This document shows, one piece after another, positions 9,045 to 18,097 of a DNA stretch of 64,000 bases. The notes under the pieces were generated by a model, which was not told the origin of the DNA, made no database searches, and saw only the letters and a list, made by a program, of their open reading frames with translations. How positions within the stretch are numbered: the first letter of the stretch is position 1; every line of letters begins with the position of its first letter. This stretch comes from DAIODI01 sp046349255 (GTDB taxonomy: Bacteria > Pseudomonadota > Alphaproteobacteria > Rhizobiales > Aestuariivirgaceae), in assembly GCA_046349255.1 (NCBI GenBank), contig JAXMCR010000005.1:186001-250000 (forward strand), given 5' to 3'. The translations under genes and the position numbers were made by a program.

Positions 9045-10153
9045 ACATGAACATGGACCGGCGCACGTTCATCGGCGGCGCATCGGCAATTGCCGCCACG
9101 GCGCTGTCGCTGCAAAGGGCGCGGGCGGAGGGGCAGACCGTCAACGTCTACAACTGGGCCGACTACATCGGCCAGACAACGGTCGCCGATTTCGAGAAGG
9201 CGACGGGCATCAAGGTTGTGTACGACACATACGATTCTTCAGAGACCGTCGAGGCAAAGATGCTCACCGGCTCGACCGGTTACGACGTGGTCTGCATCGC
9301 CTCGCGCACGCTTCCGCGGTTCGTCGCGGCAAACATCGTCAAGCCACTCGACAAGGCGAAGCTGCCGAACCTCGCGCATCTCGATCCGACGCTCGAGACC
9401 ATCCTCGGCACGCTTGATCCCGGCAACGCGCATGCGATTCCCTACATGTGGGGTTCGACTGGCGTGACCACGAATGTCGATCTGGTGAAGGCGAAGCTGC
9501 CCGATGCACCCTTTGAGTCGCTCGACCTGCTGTTCAAGCCGGAGAACGCCGAGAAGCTCGCCTCTTGCGGCATCAACATGCTCGACTCGCAGGCCAACGT
9601 CATCCCCATGGTGCTGGCCTACCTCGGACGCGATCCCCTGTCGGAGAAGCAGGAGGACCTCGACGCCGTCGTCGCGGCGTTCAAGCCCGTGCGGCAATAC
9701 TTCAAGTCGTTCGACAATTCGAACTACATCAACGGCCTGCCCAACAAGGACGTATGCGTCACGATGAGCTGGTCCGGTGACTACGCGACAGCGTCAGCGC
9801 GCGGCAAGGAGGCCGGGGTCAACGTCAACCTTCGCTACGACGTACCGAACAGCGGCAGCCCGATCTGGTTCGACGTGTTCGTGATACCGTCTGATTCCAA
9901 GAACGTCGACGCCGCGCATGCCTTCCTGAACTATCTGCTCGATCCGCAGGTTATCGCTGCGGCGACAAACTTCACGAACTACGCCAATGCGAACAAGGAT
10001 GCGACGCAGTACGTGAGCAAGGACATCGTCGACAATCCGGCCATCTACCCGAGCGAGGACGTGAAGAAGCGCCTGTGGCTGCCCAAGCCGCCAAGCGACG
10101 AGTACGAGCGGGCGCGCACGCGCGCCTGGAACCGCATCCGCACCGGAAGCTGA
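9041..10153 (+). CDS. polyamine-type ABC transporter substrate-binding protein (PotF/PotD-like), orphan
   Basis: About 370 residues. A Tat-type signal (MDRRTFIGGASAIAATA, cleavage after RARA) is followed by VNVYNWADYI, the classic start of PotD/PotF proteins, and the two-lobe body with YDVVCIASR, AIPYMWGSTGV and a C-terminal KDIVDNPAIYPS. It binds spermidine/putrescine-like cations in the periplasm. AGGGAGGG precedes GTG 9041; ATGs at 9047 and 9053 are alternatives. No permease or ATPase lies beside it, so it either feeds a distant transporter or serves the Rieske enzyme by capturing its amine substrate; the latter is inference from the GTGA overlap. Confidence 0.87.
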   Translation: MNMNMDRRTFIGGASAIAATALSLQRARAEGQTVNVYNWADYIGQTTVADFEKATGIKVVYDTYDSSETVEAKMLTGSTGYDVVCIASRTLPRFVAANIVKPLDKAKLPNLAHLDPTLETILGTLDPGNAHAIPYMWGSTGVTTNVDLVKAKLPDAPFESLDLLFKPENAEKLASCGINMLDSQANVIPMVLAYLGRDPLSEKQEDLDAVVAAFKPVRQYFKSFDNSNYINGLPNKDVCVTMSWSGDYATASARGKEAGVNVNLRYDVPNSGSPIWFDVFVIPSDSKNVDAAHAFLNYLLDPQVIAAATNFTNYANANKDATQYVSKDIVDNPAIYPSEDVKKRLWLPKPPSDEYERARTRAWNRIRTGS

Positions 10154-10163
10154 AGGATTTCCC

Positions 10164-11192
10164 ATGGCTGATCTTGCGAAGGACGGCGTGCACCTCACGC
10201 TGGAACAGGGCCACGCGCTCGCGGTCGAGACGCTGACGAAGAACGGCTGCGATGAGGCGAATGCCCATGCCGTCGCCCGCAACATGATCCGCGCCGAAGC
10301 CGACGGTTCGGTCTCGCACGGGCTGTTCCGATTGCCGTGGTGCGTGCACACGCTGAAGACGGGCCGCGCAAATGGCGCGGCACGCCCGACGGTCACCCGG
10401 CCCGCGCCCGGCGTGGTACGGGTCGATGCGCACCGGGGCTTTGCGCCACTCGCGCAGGAGACAGGCATCCCGGTGCTCGTCGAGGCGGCGCGCGAGAACG
10501 GCATCGCCGCGCTGGCCATCGTCGACTGCTATCACGTCGCGGCGATGTGGCCGGAGTGCGAGAGCGTGGCGAATGAAGGCCTCGTCGCCTTCGCCTGCAC
10601 GCCATCGTTCCCCTACGTGGCGCCCGCCGGCGGCAACCGGCCGCTGTTCGGAACGAATCCCATCGGCTTCGGTTGGCCGCGCAAGGGCAAGCCGCCGATG
10701 GTGTTCGACCAGGCTTCGGCGGCGATGGCGCGCGGCGACTTGATGATCGCAGCCCGCGACGGTCACTCCGTCCCCGAAGGCATCGGCATCGACGCCGATG
10801 GCCGGCCGAGTACCGATCCGAATGCGATCCTGAAGGGCGCGCAGCTCGCCTTTGGCGGCTACAAGGGCGCGGCGCTGGCGATGATGGTGGAACTGATCTC
10901 CGGGCCGCTGATCGGCGAGTTCCTGTCGATCGAAGCCAAGGCCGATGACGACGGCTCCGGCTGCGCGCCGCATGGCGGCGAGTTCCTGTTCGCGATCGAT
11001 CCGGCGCGCTTCGGCGACCCCGAGAAGATCATGGCGCACGCCGAAAAGCTTTTCGGCGAAATCGCCGCCCAGCCCGGAGCACGCCTGCCAGGCGATCGGC
11101 GGCTGCGCAACCGTGAGAAAACCCGAGCGCAGGGCTTCTATGTGCCGCACAAGACGTGGGAGGCCATCAAGGGCACGGAGAGCCATAACTGA
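10164..11192 (+). CDS. Ldh_2-family NAD(P)H oxidoreductase (malate/lactate or cyclic-imine reductase type)
   Basis: 342 residues of the Ldh_2 fold (malate/L-lactate dehydrogenase, ureidoglycolate dehydrogenase, delta1-piperideine-2-carboxylate reductase). Family marks: EADGSVSHGLFRLP near the N-terminus, the catalytic-region His of DCYHVAAMWP, FGTNPIGFGWPR in the nucleotide-binding part, and FGGYKGAALAMMVE. The SHGLFRLP form is common in the piperideine/pyrroline-2-carboxylate reductase branch, so a role in D-amino acid or hydroxyproline breakdown is possible. It follows the PotF-like gene by 10 bases in the same operon. Confidence 0.82.
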   Translation: MADLAKDGVHLTLEQGHALAVETLTKNGCDEANAHAVARNMIRAEADGSVSHGLFRLPWCVHTLKTGRANGAARPTVTRPAPGVVRVDAHRGFAPLAQETGIPVLVEAARENGIAALAIVDCYHVAAMWPECESVANEGLVAFACTPSFPYVAPAGGNRPLFGTNPIGFGWPRKGKPPMVFDQASAAMARGDLMIAARDGHSVPEGIGIDADGRPSTDPNAILKGAQLAFGGYKGAALAMMVELISGPLIGEFLSIEAKADDDGSGCAPHGGEFLFAIDPARFGDPEKIMAHAEKLFGEIAAQPGARLPGDRRLRNREKTRAQGFYVPHKTWEAIKGTESHN

Positions 11193-11223
11193 TCTGTCGG
11201 CATTCTCCGGGCGTATCCACCAC

Positions 11224-11631
11224 ATGACCAGGTACGCCCTCGCCTATGTCGTTACGCTCGCTGTCTTTCTCGCCATCGATCTCGTGTGGCTCACGAAGGT
11301 GGCGCGCGGCCTTTATGTGGCCGAGATGGGCGACCTGTTGCGGGCACAACCGATGATGGGCGCGGCGATCGTCTTCTACCTGCTCTACGCAGCCGGACTC
11401 GTGTTCTTCGCGGTCGAGCCGGGGCTTCGCGCTCAGTCAGTCGTTACCGCTGCCGGGCTTGGAGCCGCCCTGGGATTGATCGCATACGGAACGTACGACC
11501 TGACGAATCTCGCCGTGCTCAAAGGCTACTCGGTTCGGATCGGACTGATCGACCTTGCGTGGGGTACACTCCTGTCTGGAGTCACGGCCGCGATCGCCAC
11601 CGCCGTCGTGTCGGTATTCACCGCCCGTTGA
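11224..11631 (+). CDS. DUF2177-family integral membrane protein
   Basis: 135 residues, four predicted transmembrane helices: ALAYVVTLAVFLAIDLVWL, AAIVFYLLYAAGLVFFAV, SVVTAAGLGAALGLIAYGTY and IDLAWGTLLSGVTAAIATAV. The motifs DLVWL, YGTYDLTNLA and DLAWGT are those of the DUF2177 family, whose function is unknown. I use ATG 11224; the open frame extends upstream only as a shadow of the reductase gene. It is convergent with the exoprotease gene. Confidence 0.8.
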   Translation: MTRYALAYVVTLAVFLAIDLVWLTKVARGLYVAEMGDLLRAQPMMGAAIVFYLLYAAGLVFFAVEPGLRAQSVVTAAGLGAALGLIAYGTYDLTNLAVLKGYSVRIGLIDLAWGTLLSGVTAAIATAVVSVFTAR

Positions 11632-11649
11632 ACGAACCCGACTCCAACA

Positions 11650-14373
11650 TCAGAGGATGAAGTCTCCGGCCGTAAGGCTCGAGACGCCAGCGAGCTTGAG
11701 TTGGAAGTCGGCGATGCCGTCTCCGTTCACATCGGCGAGGACCTTCAGGTCGGCTCCATCCTTCTGCCACAGCGCCTGACCGGCCTGGTTCGAGAACGCC
11801 TGCACGAGGCTGAAGGCCTGGTTGCCCTGGACGTTGCCGTTGGCGTCGATTGCGGAGAGATCGAGAACATCGGCGCCCGAGACGAAGTCGGTGATCGTGT
11901 CGATGCCGCATTTCTGCGAGCTGTCGTTGACCGACTGGAACACGAACTTGTCCTGCCCCGCCCCGCCCGTGAGGGTATCGGCAGCCGCGCCGCCGATCAG
12001 GCTGTCGTTGCCGTCGCCGCCGACCAGCGTGTCCGCCCCACCGTTGCCGCTCAGCGCGTCGTTGCCTGAGCCTCCGGTAATCCGATTGGCGAGCTCGTTG
12101 CCGAACCCGTTGAACTGCCCCTTGCCGGTGAACTCGAGGTTCTCGACATTCGCAGCGAGCAAATGGAAGAGGGTCGTGGTGCGCACCGTGTCGATGCCGC
12201 CGTTCAGCCCTTCGACCACCTTGTCCAGGCTCGAATCCACGACGAAGGTATCGTTGCCCGCGCCGCCATCCATCGAATCGTTGCCGACGCCGCCGTCGAG
12301 CAGGTCGTCACCCGCGCCGCCCTTGAGGATATCGTTGCCGGCAAGGCCGAACATCCTGTCGTTCCCGGAAGAGCCGTAGAGCGTCTCCGCACCGCTCGAG
12401 CCGTTGATGTCCGATACCACGACGTCCGGAAGCACCGTTTTCAAAATGGTGGTGTCAGCCGAGAGCCAGGTCGACGTCGACACCACCTTGTCATCGAATT
12501 TCAGCCACTCGATGTTGACGAGGGTGTCGAGGCCCCACTTGTCGTTCTTCACGGTCAGGAAGCCGTTGATGAGCGAAATCACGAAATCCTTGTAGGCGCC
12601 CTTGAAGCCCGCTGTGTCGGTGCCGGCGCCGCCGTCGAGGGAATCGTCGCCACGCATGCCGTAGAGCGTGTTGTCCGCATCATTGCCAACGATGCGGTCG
12701 TTGCCGTCACCGCCGATCGCGTTCTCGATTACCGTGCCCTCGGCAATCTTCACGAACTCCGTTGCGCCCATCTTCGAGATCGCGCCGGGCCTGAGGTCGA
12801 TCGAAAGGTCGCGGCTGGTCGCCGCCGCATCGATCCAGTCCTTGCCCCCGTCGCTGTCGGTCAGGAGGAAGCGCCCCGCTTGGCCCGGCTCGAACAGCGT
12901 GGCCAACGCTTCATCCGTGTAATGATAGACATCGTCTTTCGCCGGCGCCGCGCCGTAGCCCGCAAACGAGATCGAGTTGACCTTGCCGATGGAGCCGGCT
13001 GCGAGGTCGGTGATCTTCAGCGTCCAGTTGCCGGCGCTCAGTTCGCCGCGGTAGCCGTTTATGCCGAACGTGTAGGTGAAGCCGTTGCTGGCGTCGGCCA
13101 ACCCGGAGCCGTTACTCAGCATCATCGACGTACCTTCGGCGGATACGAGGTCAATGCGAAGGTCGCTGAACTTGGCGTGCTGTATCGAAAGCGTGAACTG
13201 CACGTTTTCGAGCGTGATGTTCGCGCCGACGCTGAACGAATAACTCCAGGTGCCCTTGTCCGGAAGTGTCGCATTGATTTTCAGCGGGCCAGTGCTCGCC
13301 GTGACTTCATTCGACGACGTCTGCGCTACAGGTGTGAACAGGCGCCATACCTCGGCCATGCGCACGGCGTTGAATGCGTTTACTTCACCGTAGCCGTACT
13401 CCTCGCCGTAGTGGAGACCGCCGCCGTTCCAGTTGTCGGCGCCGTTCCATTTCCAGGCGAATTTCTCGCCCCTTTGCGAGGTGTAAGCGAGGGGGGAGTA
13501 GACCTCCGGCCCGAGGCTCCCCGTGCCTGTGGCTGAATATGCGAGGATCGTCTGAACGTCGCGCCAGCCGAGCCCCTTGTCGGCGCTGAGGATCAGGACG
13601 CCGACGCCTGCTGCGATCGGCGTCGAGGAGGATGTGCCGTCGAAGAAATAGCCGTTGCCGACCACCGTGTTGTTCGTCGGGGCTGAGACCAGAAGGTTCG
13701 AGCCGTAGTTGTAGTTGGATTGCCAACCGGACTTCTCGGTCCCCCCGACGACGACGACGTGACGATCGGTGTTGAGGTATTCCCCCTGCGAATTGACGCC
13801 GCCGAAATAGCCCTTGTCTATGCTGTTGCCCGCAGCCTTGAAGCTGATCGTGCCGAGACCGTCACGCCCCTGGTCTGCCGCATTGCGCCAGGAGTTGAAC
13901 TCGCGTGCACGGAACTCGCTTGCGATGCCCATGCTGAAGGTCGTTACGTCGAACTTCTCGAGGTTGACCCAATTCGACAGCGACGAAGCATCCGCCGCCG
14001 CGAACCGTGCGCCGAAGGCGACCCCAATGCCGCCCGTTCCATTTGCACCTGCGACCGCTAGAAGGGCCGAAGACGTCCCGTGGCTGATGCTGCTTCCTGT
14101 GGTGCCGACATTGATCGTCCCGTTCGCCTGCGCCACACGCAGTGAGGGATCGTAGTTTGGTGCAAGATCGGGCGCTGCGACATTGACGCCGGCGTCGTAG
14201 ACGCCGAGCTTCACGCCCTGCCCGCGGTAATCCGCCCAGACCCTCTCAATGCCTTCACGGTTGACGGGTCCGTCGAAACCGATCCCTCCGATCGAGTCGA
14301 AATGCCATTGGTTCTTGGTGTAGTCGTTCGGGGTCTTGTAGAACGGATCGTTCGGCTTGAATGACGCAACCAT
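11650..14373 (-). CDS. secreted subtilisin-like serine protease with P-domain and RTX calcium repeats
   Basis: 907 residues from ATG 14373, which has GGGAG about 10 bases upstream. Peptidase S8 domain (about 40-320): Asp60 in VYDAGVN, His98 in SHGTSS, oxyanion Asn183 in AAGNS and Ser248 in FDGTSSSTP. Next is a proprotein convertase P-domain (about 370-470), then three blocks of GGxGxDxx nonapeptides: about 560-610, 665-725 and 780-850. The tail ends in the peptidase M10-type region and SSLTAGDFIL. RTX repeats bind calcium outside the cell and normally mark type I secretion by a C-terminal uncleaved signal, consistent with the lack of an N-terminal signal peptide. No ABC/HlyD/TolC exporter is nearby. 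Confidence 0.9.
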   Translation of the reverse strand: MVASFKPNDPFYKTPNDYTKNQWHFDSIGGIGFDGPVNREGIERVWADYRGQGVKLGVYDAGVNVAAPDLAPNYDPSLRVAQANGTINVGTTGSSISHGTSSALLAVAGANGTGGIGVAFGARFAAADASSLSNWVNLEKFDVTTFSMGIASEFRAREFNSWRNAADQGRDGLGTISFKAAGNSIDKGYFGGVNSQGEYLNTDRHVVVVGGTEKSGWQSNYNYGSNLLVSAPTNNTVVGNGYFFDGTSSSTPIAAGVGVLILSADKGLGWRDVQTILAYSATGTGSLGPEVYSPLAYTSQRGEKFAWKWNGADNWNGGGLHYGEEYGYGEVNAFNAVRMAEVWRLFTPVAQTSSNEVTASTGPLKINATLPDKGTWSYSFSVGANITLENVQFTLSIQHAKFSDLRIDLVSAEGTSMMLSNGSGLADASNGFTYTFGINGYRGELSAGNWTLKITDLAAGSIGKVNSISFAGYGAAPAKDDVYHYTDEALATLFEPGQAGRFLLTDSDGGKDWIDAAATSRDLSIDLRPGAISKMGATEFVKIAEGTVIENAIGGDGNDRIVGNDADNTLYGMRGDDSLDGGAGTDTAGFKGAYKDFVISLINGFLTVKNDKWGLDTLVNIEWLKFDDKVVSTSTWLSADTTILKTVLPDVVVSDINGSSGAETLYGSSGNDRMFGLAGNDILKGGAGDDLLDGGVGNDSMDGGAGNDTFVVDSSLDKVVEGLNGGIDTVRTTTLFHLLAANVENLEFTGKGQFNGFGNELANRITGGSGNDALSGNGGADTLVGGDGNDSLIGGAAADTLTGGAGQDKFVFQSVNDSSQKCGIDTITDFVSGADVLDLSAIDANGNVQGNQAFSLVQAFSNQAGQALWQKDGADLKVLADVNGDGIADFQLKLAGVSSLTAGDFIL

Positions 14374-14490
14374 CGTCGAAAGACTCCCTGCCAAGCACCT
14401 CATGCGAAGATAGCAGGACTCCTACCAACCCAACTTAAGGTTGGCAACTATAAGTTGTGTCATACACGGAATTTCAGTAAACGGAGGACT

Positions 14491-14895
14491 CTAGCTTTTC
14501 TTGGGGTACGGCTCAGTCGAGCCGCCTGCGTCCTTCCAGGCTGCGAACCCGCCCTTGAGATCGACCACGTCGAGGCCCATCGCCTGCAGCTGCTTAGCCG
14601 CGAGTAGCGAGCGCCAGCCGGAGGCGCAATGCAGCACAAGCGTCTTCTCCTCGCCGAACACCGTCTTGAAATACGGGCTTTCAGGATCGACCCAGAACTC
14701 CAGCATCCCGCGAGGCGCGTGGATACTGCCGGGAATCCGCCCCTCGCGCTCGAGCTCCCGCACGTCGCGGATGTCGACGATCATCGCCGTGCCGTCCGCC
14801 ACCATGCGTTGCGCCTCGGCGGGCGACAGGCTCTTCACCTCGCGTGCCGCCTCCTCAAGCAGTTGGCGATAGCCGATCTTCAGGGGACGAACCAT
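14491..14895 (-). CDS. single-domain rhodanese-like protein
   Basis: 134 residues. An N-terminal helix (YRQLLEEAAREVKSLSP) precedes one rhodanese domain with IVDIRDVRE and the active-site loop HCASGWRS, whose Cys90 would carry the persulfide. Domains of this kind transfer sulfur or detoxify sulfide and cyanide. The start ATG overlaps the stop of the M19 dipeptidase by one base (TGATG), so it is translated last in the three-gene unit of Ldh-type reductase, dipeptidase and rhodanese. Confidence 0.87.
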   Translation of the reverse strand: MVRPLKIGYRQLLEEAAREVKSLSPAEAQRMVADGTAMIVDIRDVRELEREGRIPGSIHAPRGMLEFWVDPESPYFKTVFGEEKTLVLHCASGWRSLLAAKQLQAMGLDVVDLKGGFAAWKDAGGSTEPYPKKS

Positions 14896-16037
14896 CAGGA
14901 CACCTTTCGTTTCTGCCGCTTGAGTTTCCGCGATGTCGCCTCGACCTTGCGGAATACGCGCACGAGGTTGGCGCTCGCCAGTTTCTCCAGGGCATCGTCG
15001 CCCCAGCCGCGATCCATGAGCGCCGCGATCAGATGCGGAAAGCGACTCACGTCCTCCAGCCCCTCGGGCGCGGTGCCGCCATAGAAATCGCTGCCGATGC
15101 CGACGTGGTTCACGCCCATGCGCTTCGCCATGTATTCGATGTGATCGCACACATGGGCGAGCGTCGCGCGCGGTGCCGGACCCGCCTTTGCCGCGTGCGC
15201 GCGTTCGATCGCCGCCATCTCTTGCGAGGTATGCGCGGCGCGGATCGCCGGGAGAATCGGGGTGTGCCACTCGAGCGTCGCGCGGTTGAGGAAGTCGGGC
15301 ACGAACGTCGCCATCACGACGCCGCCGTTCGCCTCGATGCGGTCCAGCAGGTCGTCGGGAACGTTGCGCTCGTGCGGACAGAGCGCGAAGGCGTTGGCGT
15401 GGGTCACGAGGATCGGCGCCACCGAAACGTCGAGTACATGGTGCGCCGCTTCCGGCGAGACGTGCGCACAATCGACGATCATGCCGAGGTGGTTCATCCG
15501 GCGCACCACGTCGCGCCCGAAGTCGGTGAGCCCGCCGTGGCGGCGCTCGCCGGTCGAGGAATCGACCCAGTCGAGCGTGCCGTTGTGGCAGAGCGTCATG
15601 TAGCGCACGCCGAGATCGTAGAACACGTCCAGGAGCTCGATGCTGTTCTGCAGGCCGACGCCGCCCTCGACGGAGACGAACGAGGCGATCTTGCCGAGCT
15701 TCCTCGCTCGGGCGATGTCGCTCGATTTCGTTGCAGGAAGAAACACGTCCGCATGGAGGTCGTTCATGCGGCGGATGAGGTTGATCTGCTCGAACGTCTT
15801 CACGGTCGGGTTCTCGGCCTCCGTCGCGACGAACGCCGCCCAGAACTGCGCGCCGACCTTGCCCGCCTTCAGCCGGGGGATGTCGGTATCGGTCTCCTGG
15901 TGCAGGCGGTCGAGACCATACGCGGCCACGTCGCCCTTCGCCGCGGCATCATGGCGGATTACCCACGGCAGGTCGTTGTGGCCATCGACGAGCGGTACGC
16001 GGTCGAGAAAGCGCTTTGCGCGATCGAGCATGCTCAT
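14895..16037 (-). CDS. membrane dipeptidase (peptidase M19, renal dipeptidase family)
   Basis: 380 residues of the amidohydrolase-fold M19 family, which hydrolyses dipeptides, often with a D-residue, using two zinc ions. Metal ligands visible: His20 and Asp22 in VDGHNDLP, the bridging Glu in FVSVEGG, His in VDCAHVS, His in VTHANA, and the late Asp in GIGSDFYG. There is no signal peptide, so it is probably cytoplasmic. ATG 16037 overlaps the end of the Ldh-type gene by four bases, and the 3' end overlaps the rhodanese gene by one. Confidence 0.9.
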   Translation of the reverse strand: MSMLDRAKRFLDRVPLVDGHNDLPWVIRHDAAAKGDVAAYGLDRLHQETDTDIPRLKAGKVGAQFWAAFVATEAENPTVKTFEQINLIRRMNDLHADVFLPATKSSDIARARKLGKIASFVSVEGGVGLQNSIELLDVFYDLGVRYMTLCHNGTLDWVDSSTGERRHGGLTDFGRDVVRRMNHLGMIVDCAHVSPEAAHHVLDVSVAPILVTHANAFALCPHERNVPDDLLDRIEANGGVVMATFVPDFLNRATLEWHTPILPAIRAAHTSQEMAAIERAHAAKAGPAPRATLAHVCDHIEYMAKRMGVNHVGIGSDFYGGTAPEGLEDVSRFPHLIAALMDRGWGDDALEKLASANLVRVFRKVEATSRKLKRQKRKVS

Positions 16038-17038
16038 TGGGCGTACGCATCCAATGTTGCGATCAGGTCTTCGGGTACGGCTACTCCGTGCCGCTCGGCC
16101 TTCTCACGGTGCGCATGGCGGCTGTCGCCGGGGAGGCGCACACCGGGATCGCTCACCATGGCGGCGAGCATCGCCTCGAGGCGCGGTCCGAACCCTTCGC
16201 CGAAAGCGTCCGGCGAGATCGCGAGGAAGAGCTGGCCCACGTCCGGCGGTCCGCCCTCGGCATTGCCGAACGGCGATGCCTGGTAGGCAAAGTGCGGACC
16301 CGCGATGCCGCCGGCGAGCACGTCGACGAGCAGCGCGAGCAGCGCGCCCTTGTAGCCGCCGGCCGGGCCCATCGAGCCGCCGTTGATCACCTGCGCGGGA
16401 TCCGTGGTGTACCGCCCCTCGGCGTCGAGCCCCCATCCGAGGGGTATCGGCTTTCCCTCCTCCATGTGGCGCTTCACGGTGACCCAGGCGACCTGGCTCG
16501 TCGCCATGTCGACGACGAGCGGCGGATTGTCTTGCCGGGGCACGGCATAGGCGATCGGGTTCGTGCCGAAGAACGGCGTCCTGCCGCCCCACGCCGCCAT
16601 CAGCGACGAAGAGTTCGCGAACCCGAGGCCGAGGAGGCCGGCCCTGGCGGTGCGCTCCACGAACCAGCCGACGACGCCGGCGGAGGAGGAGTGGCGGATC
16701 GCCAGCGCCGCCACCGCCTGCCGTTTCGCCAGCGCATGGAAGTCATCCATCGCCTCGTGGAAGGCCGCGTGGGAAAATCCGTTGTCCGCGTCGGACAGGA
16801 TTGCCGCCGGCGCAACCTGGCGGTGGGTGGGCTTCGCATCGCCCTTCACCTTGCCGCACTGGAGATGCGCGCAGTAGGTCGGCAGATAGGCGAGGCCAAC
16901 CACACGGATCCCGTCCGCTTCCGCCTCTAGGATCGACAGGGCAGCCTGGTCGAGCTGGATGCCCCGCGCGCCCGCGCCTTCGAGCGCGCGGCGCGCCAGG
17001 GCGTGCACCTCGGCGAGGGTCAGCATACGGTCGGCCAT
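16034..17038 (-). CDS. second Ldh_2-family NAD(P)H oxidoreductase
   Basis: 334 residues. Same fold as the reductase at 10.2 kb but clearly divergent: IRVVGLAYLPTYCAHL in place of SHGLFRLP, IRHSSSAGVVGWFVE at the catalytic-His region, FGTNPIAYAVPRQ, and PAGGYKGALLALLVDVLAGG. It heads an operon with an M19 dipeptidase and a rhodanese (ATGA overlap with the dipeptidase), which would fit processing of a peptide-derived or modified hydroxy/keto acid, although no specific substrate can be named. The 95 bases upstream are shared with a divergent gene and must hold both promoters. Confidence 0.82.
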   Translation of the reverse strand: MADRMLTLAEVHALARRALEGAGARGIQLDQAALSILEAEADGIRVVGLAYLPTYCAHLQCGKVKGDAKPTHRQVAPAAILSDADNGFSHAAFHEAMDDFHALAKRQAVAALAIRHSSSAGVVGWFVERTARAGLLGLGFANSSSLMAAWGGRTPFFGTNPIAYAVPRQDNPPLVVDMATSQVAWVTVKRHMEEGKPIPLGWGLDAEGRYTTDPAQVINGGSMGPAGGYKGALLALLVDVLAGGIAGPHFAYQASPFGNAEGGPPDVGQLFLAISPDAFGEGFGPRLEAMLAAMVSDPGVRLPGDSRHAHREKAERHGVAVPEDLIATLDAYAQ

Positions 17039-17133
17039 GGAAACTCCGGCAGTCTGGCGAGGCCCGTGAGCCTAGCGGGTCGAACCGCAGGCCGCCAGTG
17101 GACGGATGCGGCACCTGCGCCTACATTGATTGC

Positions 17134-17448
17134 ATGCTGCTGCGCTGGCTCACCTGCCTGTTGCTCGTTCTGTCGCTCGTCGCGGCGAACGCAGTTTCTG
17201 CGCCCGCCGTCGCCAATGCGTCGCCGCCGGCGCACGAGCAGGGTTGCCCGCACGAGCAACAGGCTCCTGCGACGCCGGAGTCGAAGGCGGCGCTCGCCAT
17301 GTGCTACTTCCACTGCGCGCCTGCGCTGCTGCCACACACGGCGGTCGGCGCCGCCGCGACCGAAATCGCCACCGTGCGCCTCGCATCGATCGAGCGCGCG
17401 CTTCCCGGCGCCATCGTCGACGTGGATACGCCGCCGCCCAGAACCTGA
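17134..17448 (+). CDS. small secreted Cys/His-containing protein beside DUF305 gene
   Basis: 104 residues. A signal peptide (LLRWLTCLLLVLSLVAANAV) is followed by a short chain with EQGCPHEQQ and MCYFHCAPALLPH, that is three Cys and several His that could bind metal in the periplasm, and an Ala/Pro-rich tail. I do not recognise a family. It is 51 bases upstream of a copper-type DUF305 gene and ends before the same terminator, so a periplasmic metal-handling role is a reasonable inference only. Confidence 0.6.
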   Translation: MLLRWLTCLLLVLSLVAANAVSAPAVANASPPAHEQGCPHEQQAPATPESKAALAMCYFHCAPALLPHTAVGAAATEIATVRLASIERALPGAIVDVDTPPPRT

Positions 17449-17499
17449 CGGATCGTCGAAAGCCTTATCGATCCATCAGCAATTCTGGAGTTTTCAACG

Positions 17500-17994
17500 A
17501 TGTCTCGGAACACGATGACGGCCGCATTCGTCGCGGCGACGCTTGCGCTTTCCTCTGCCGCCCTCGCGCAGGACTCGAGCCAGCCTGCCCAGTCGCAACC
17601 TGCGGCCGACGGAGATTGTGGTCATGCGATGCACGGCATGATGCATGGCATGGACGGCGACGACGGCATGATGGGAGCCATGCCCGGCATGGGCATGGGA
17701 ATGGGTATGGGCAGTGCCAAGAACCGCGGCGGCGATGAAGGCCCCGCCAGCATGGCTTACCGCGGCGCCAACATGAAGATGCACCGCGACATGGCGATCA
17801 CCTACACGGGCAACGCCGACGTCGACTTCGTCAAAGGCATGATCCCGCACCACCAGGGCGCGATCGACATGGCGAAGACAGTGCTCGCCTTCGGCACCGA
17901 TCCCGAGGTGAAGAAGCTCGCCGAGGACGTGATCAAGGCGCAGACGGCCGAGATCGCCATGATGCAGGAGTGGCTGAAGAAGCACGGACAGTAA
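17500..17994 (+). CDS. DUF305 copper-type periplasmic protein (CopM-like)
   Basis: 164 residues. Signal peptide 1-23 (cut before QDSS). A Met/His/Gly-rich tract at about 42-73 has repeated HGMMHGMDGDD and GMGMGMGMG pieces, typical soft-metal ligands. The C-terminal DUF305 four-helix bundle carries FVKGMIPHHQGAIDMAK, the conserved His-His-Gln and Met ligands seen in copper-binding members such as CopM. It probably binds Cu(I)/Ag(I) in the periplasm. The gene closes a two-gene unit with a strong terminator. No copper ATPase or CueR-type regulator is adjacent. Confidence 0.87.
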   Translation: MSRNTMTAAFVAATLALSSAALAQDSSQPAQSQPAADGDCGHAMHGMMHGMDGDDGMMGAMPGMGMGMGMGSAKNRGGDEGPASMAYRGANMKMHRDMAITYTGNADVDFVKGMIPHHQGAIDMAKTVLAFGTDPEVKKLAEDVIKAQTAEIAMMQEWLKKHGQ

Positions 17995-18014
17995 CGCCCG
18001 CTTCGGCGACGAAC

Positions 18015-18043
18015 GCCCTGCCGCCCGGCGCGGCAGGGCTTTT
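18015..18043 (+). terminator. intrinsic terminator after DUF305 gene
   Basis: Perfect 10-bp stem GCCCTGCCGC / GCGGCAGGGC, five-base loop CCGGC, followed at once by TTTTCGTTTC. This is the best rho-independent terminator in the window and ends the 17.1-18.0 kb metal unit. Confidence 0.9.
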
Positions 18044-18097
18044 CGTTTCAATTTCCGCGTGCGAAGAACGGGGCGACGTCAATACGGGGGATCAACG

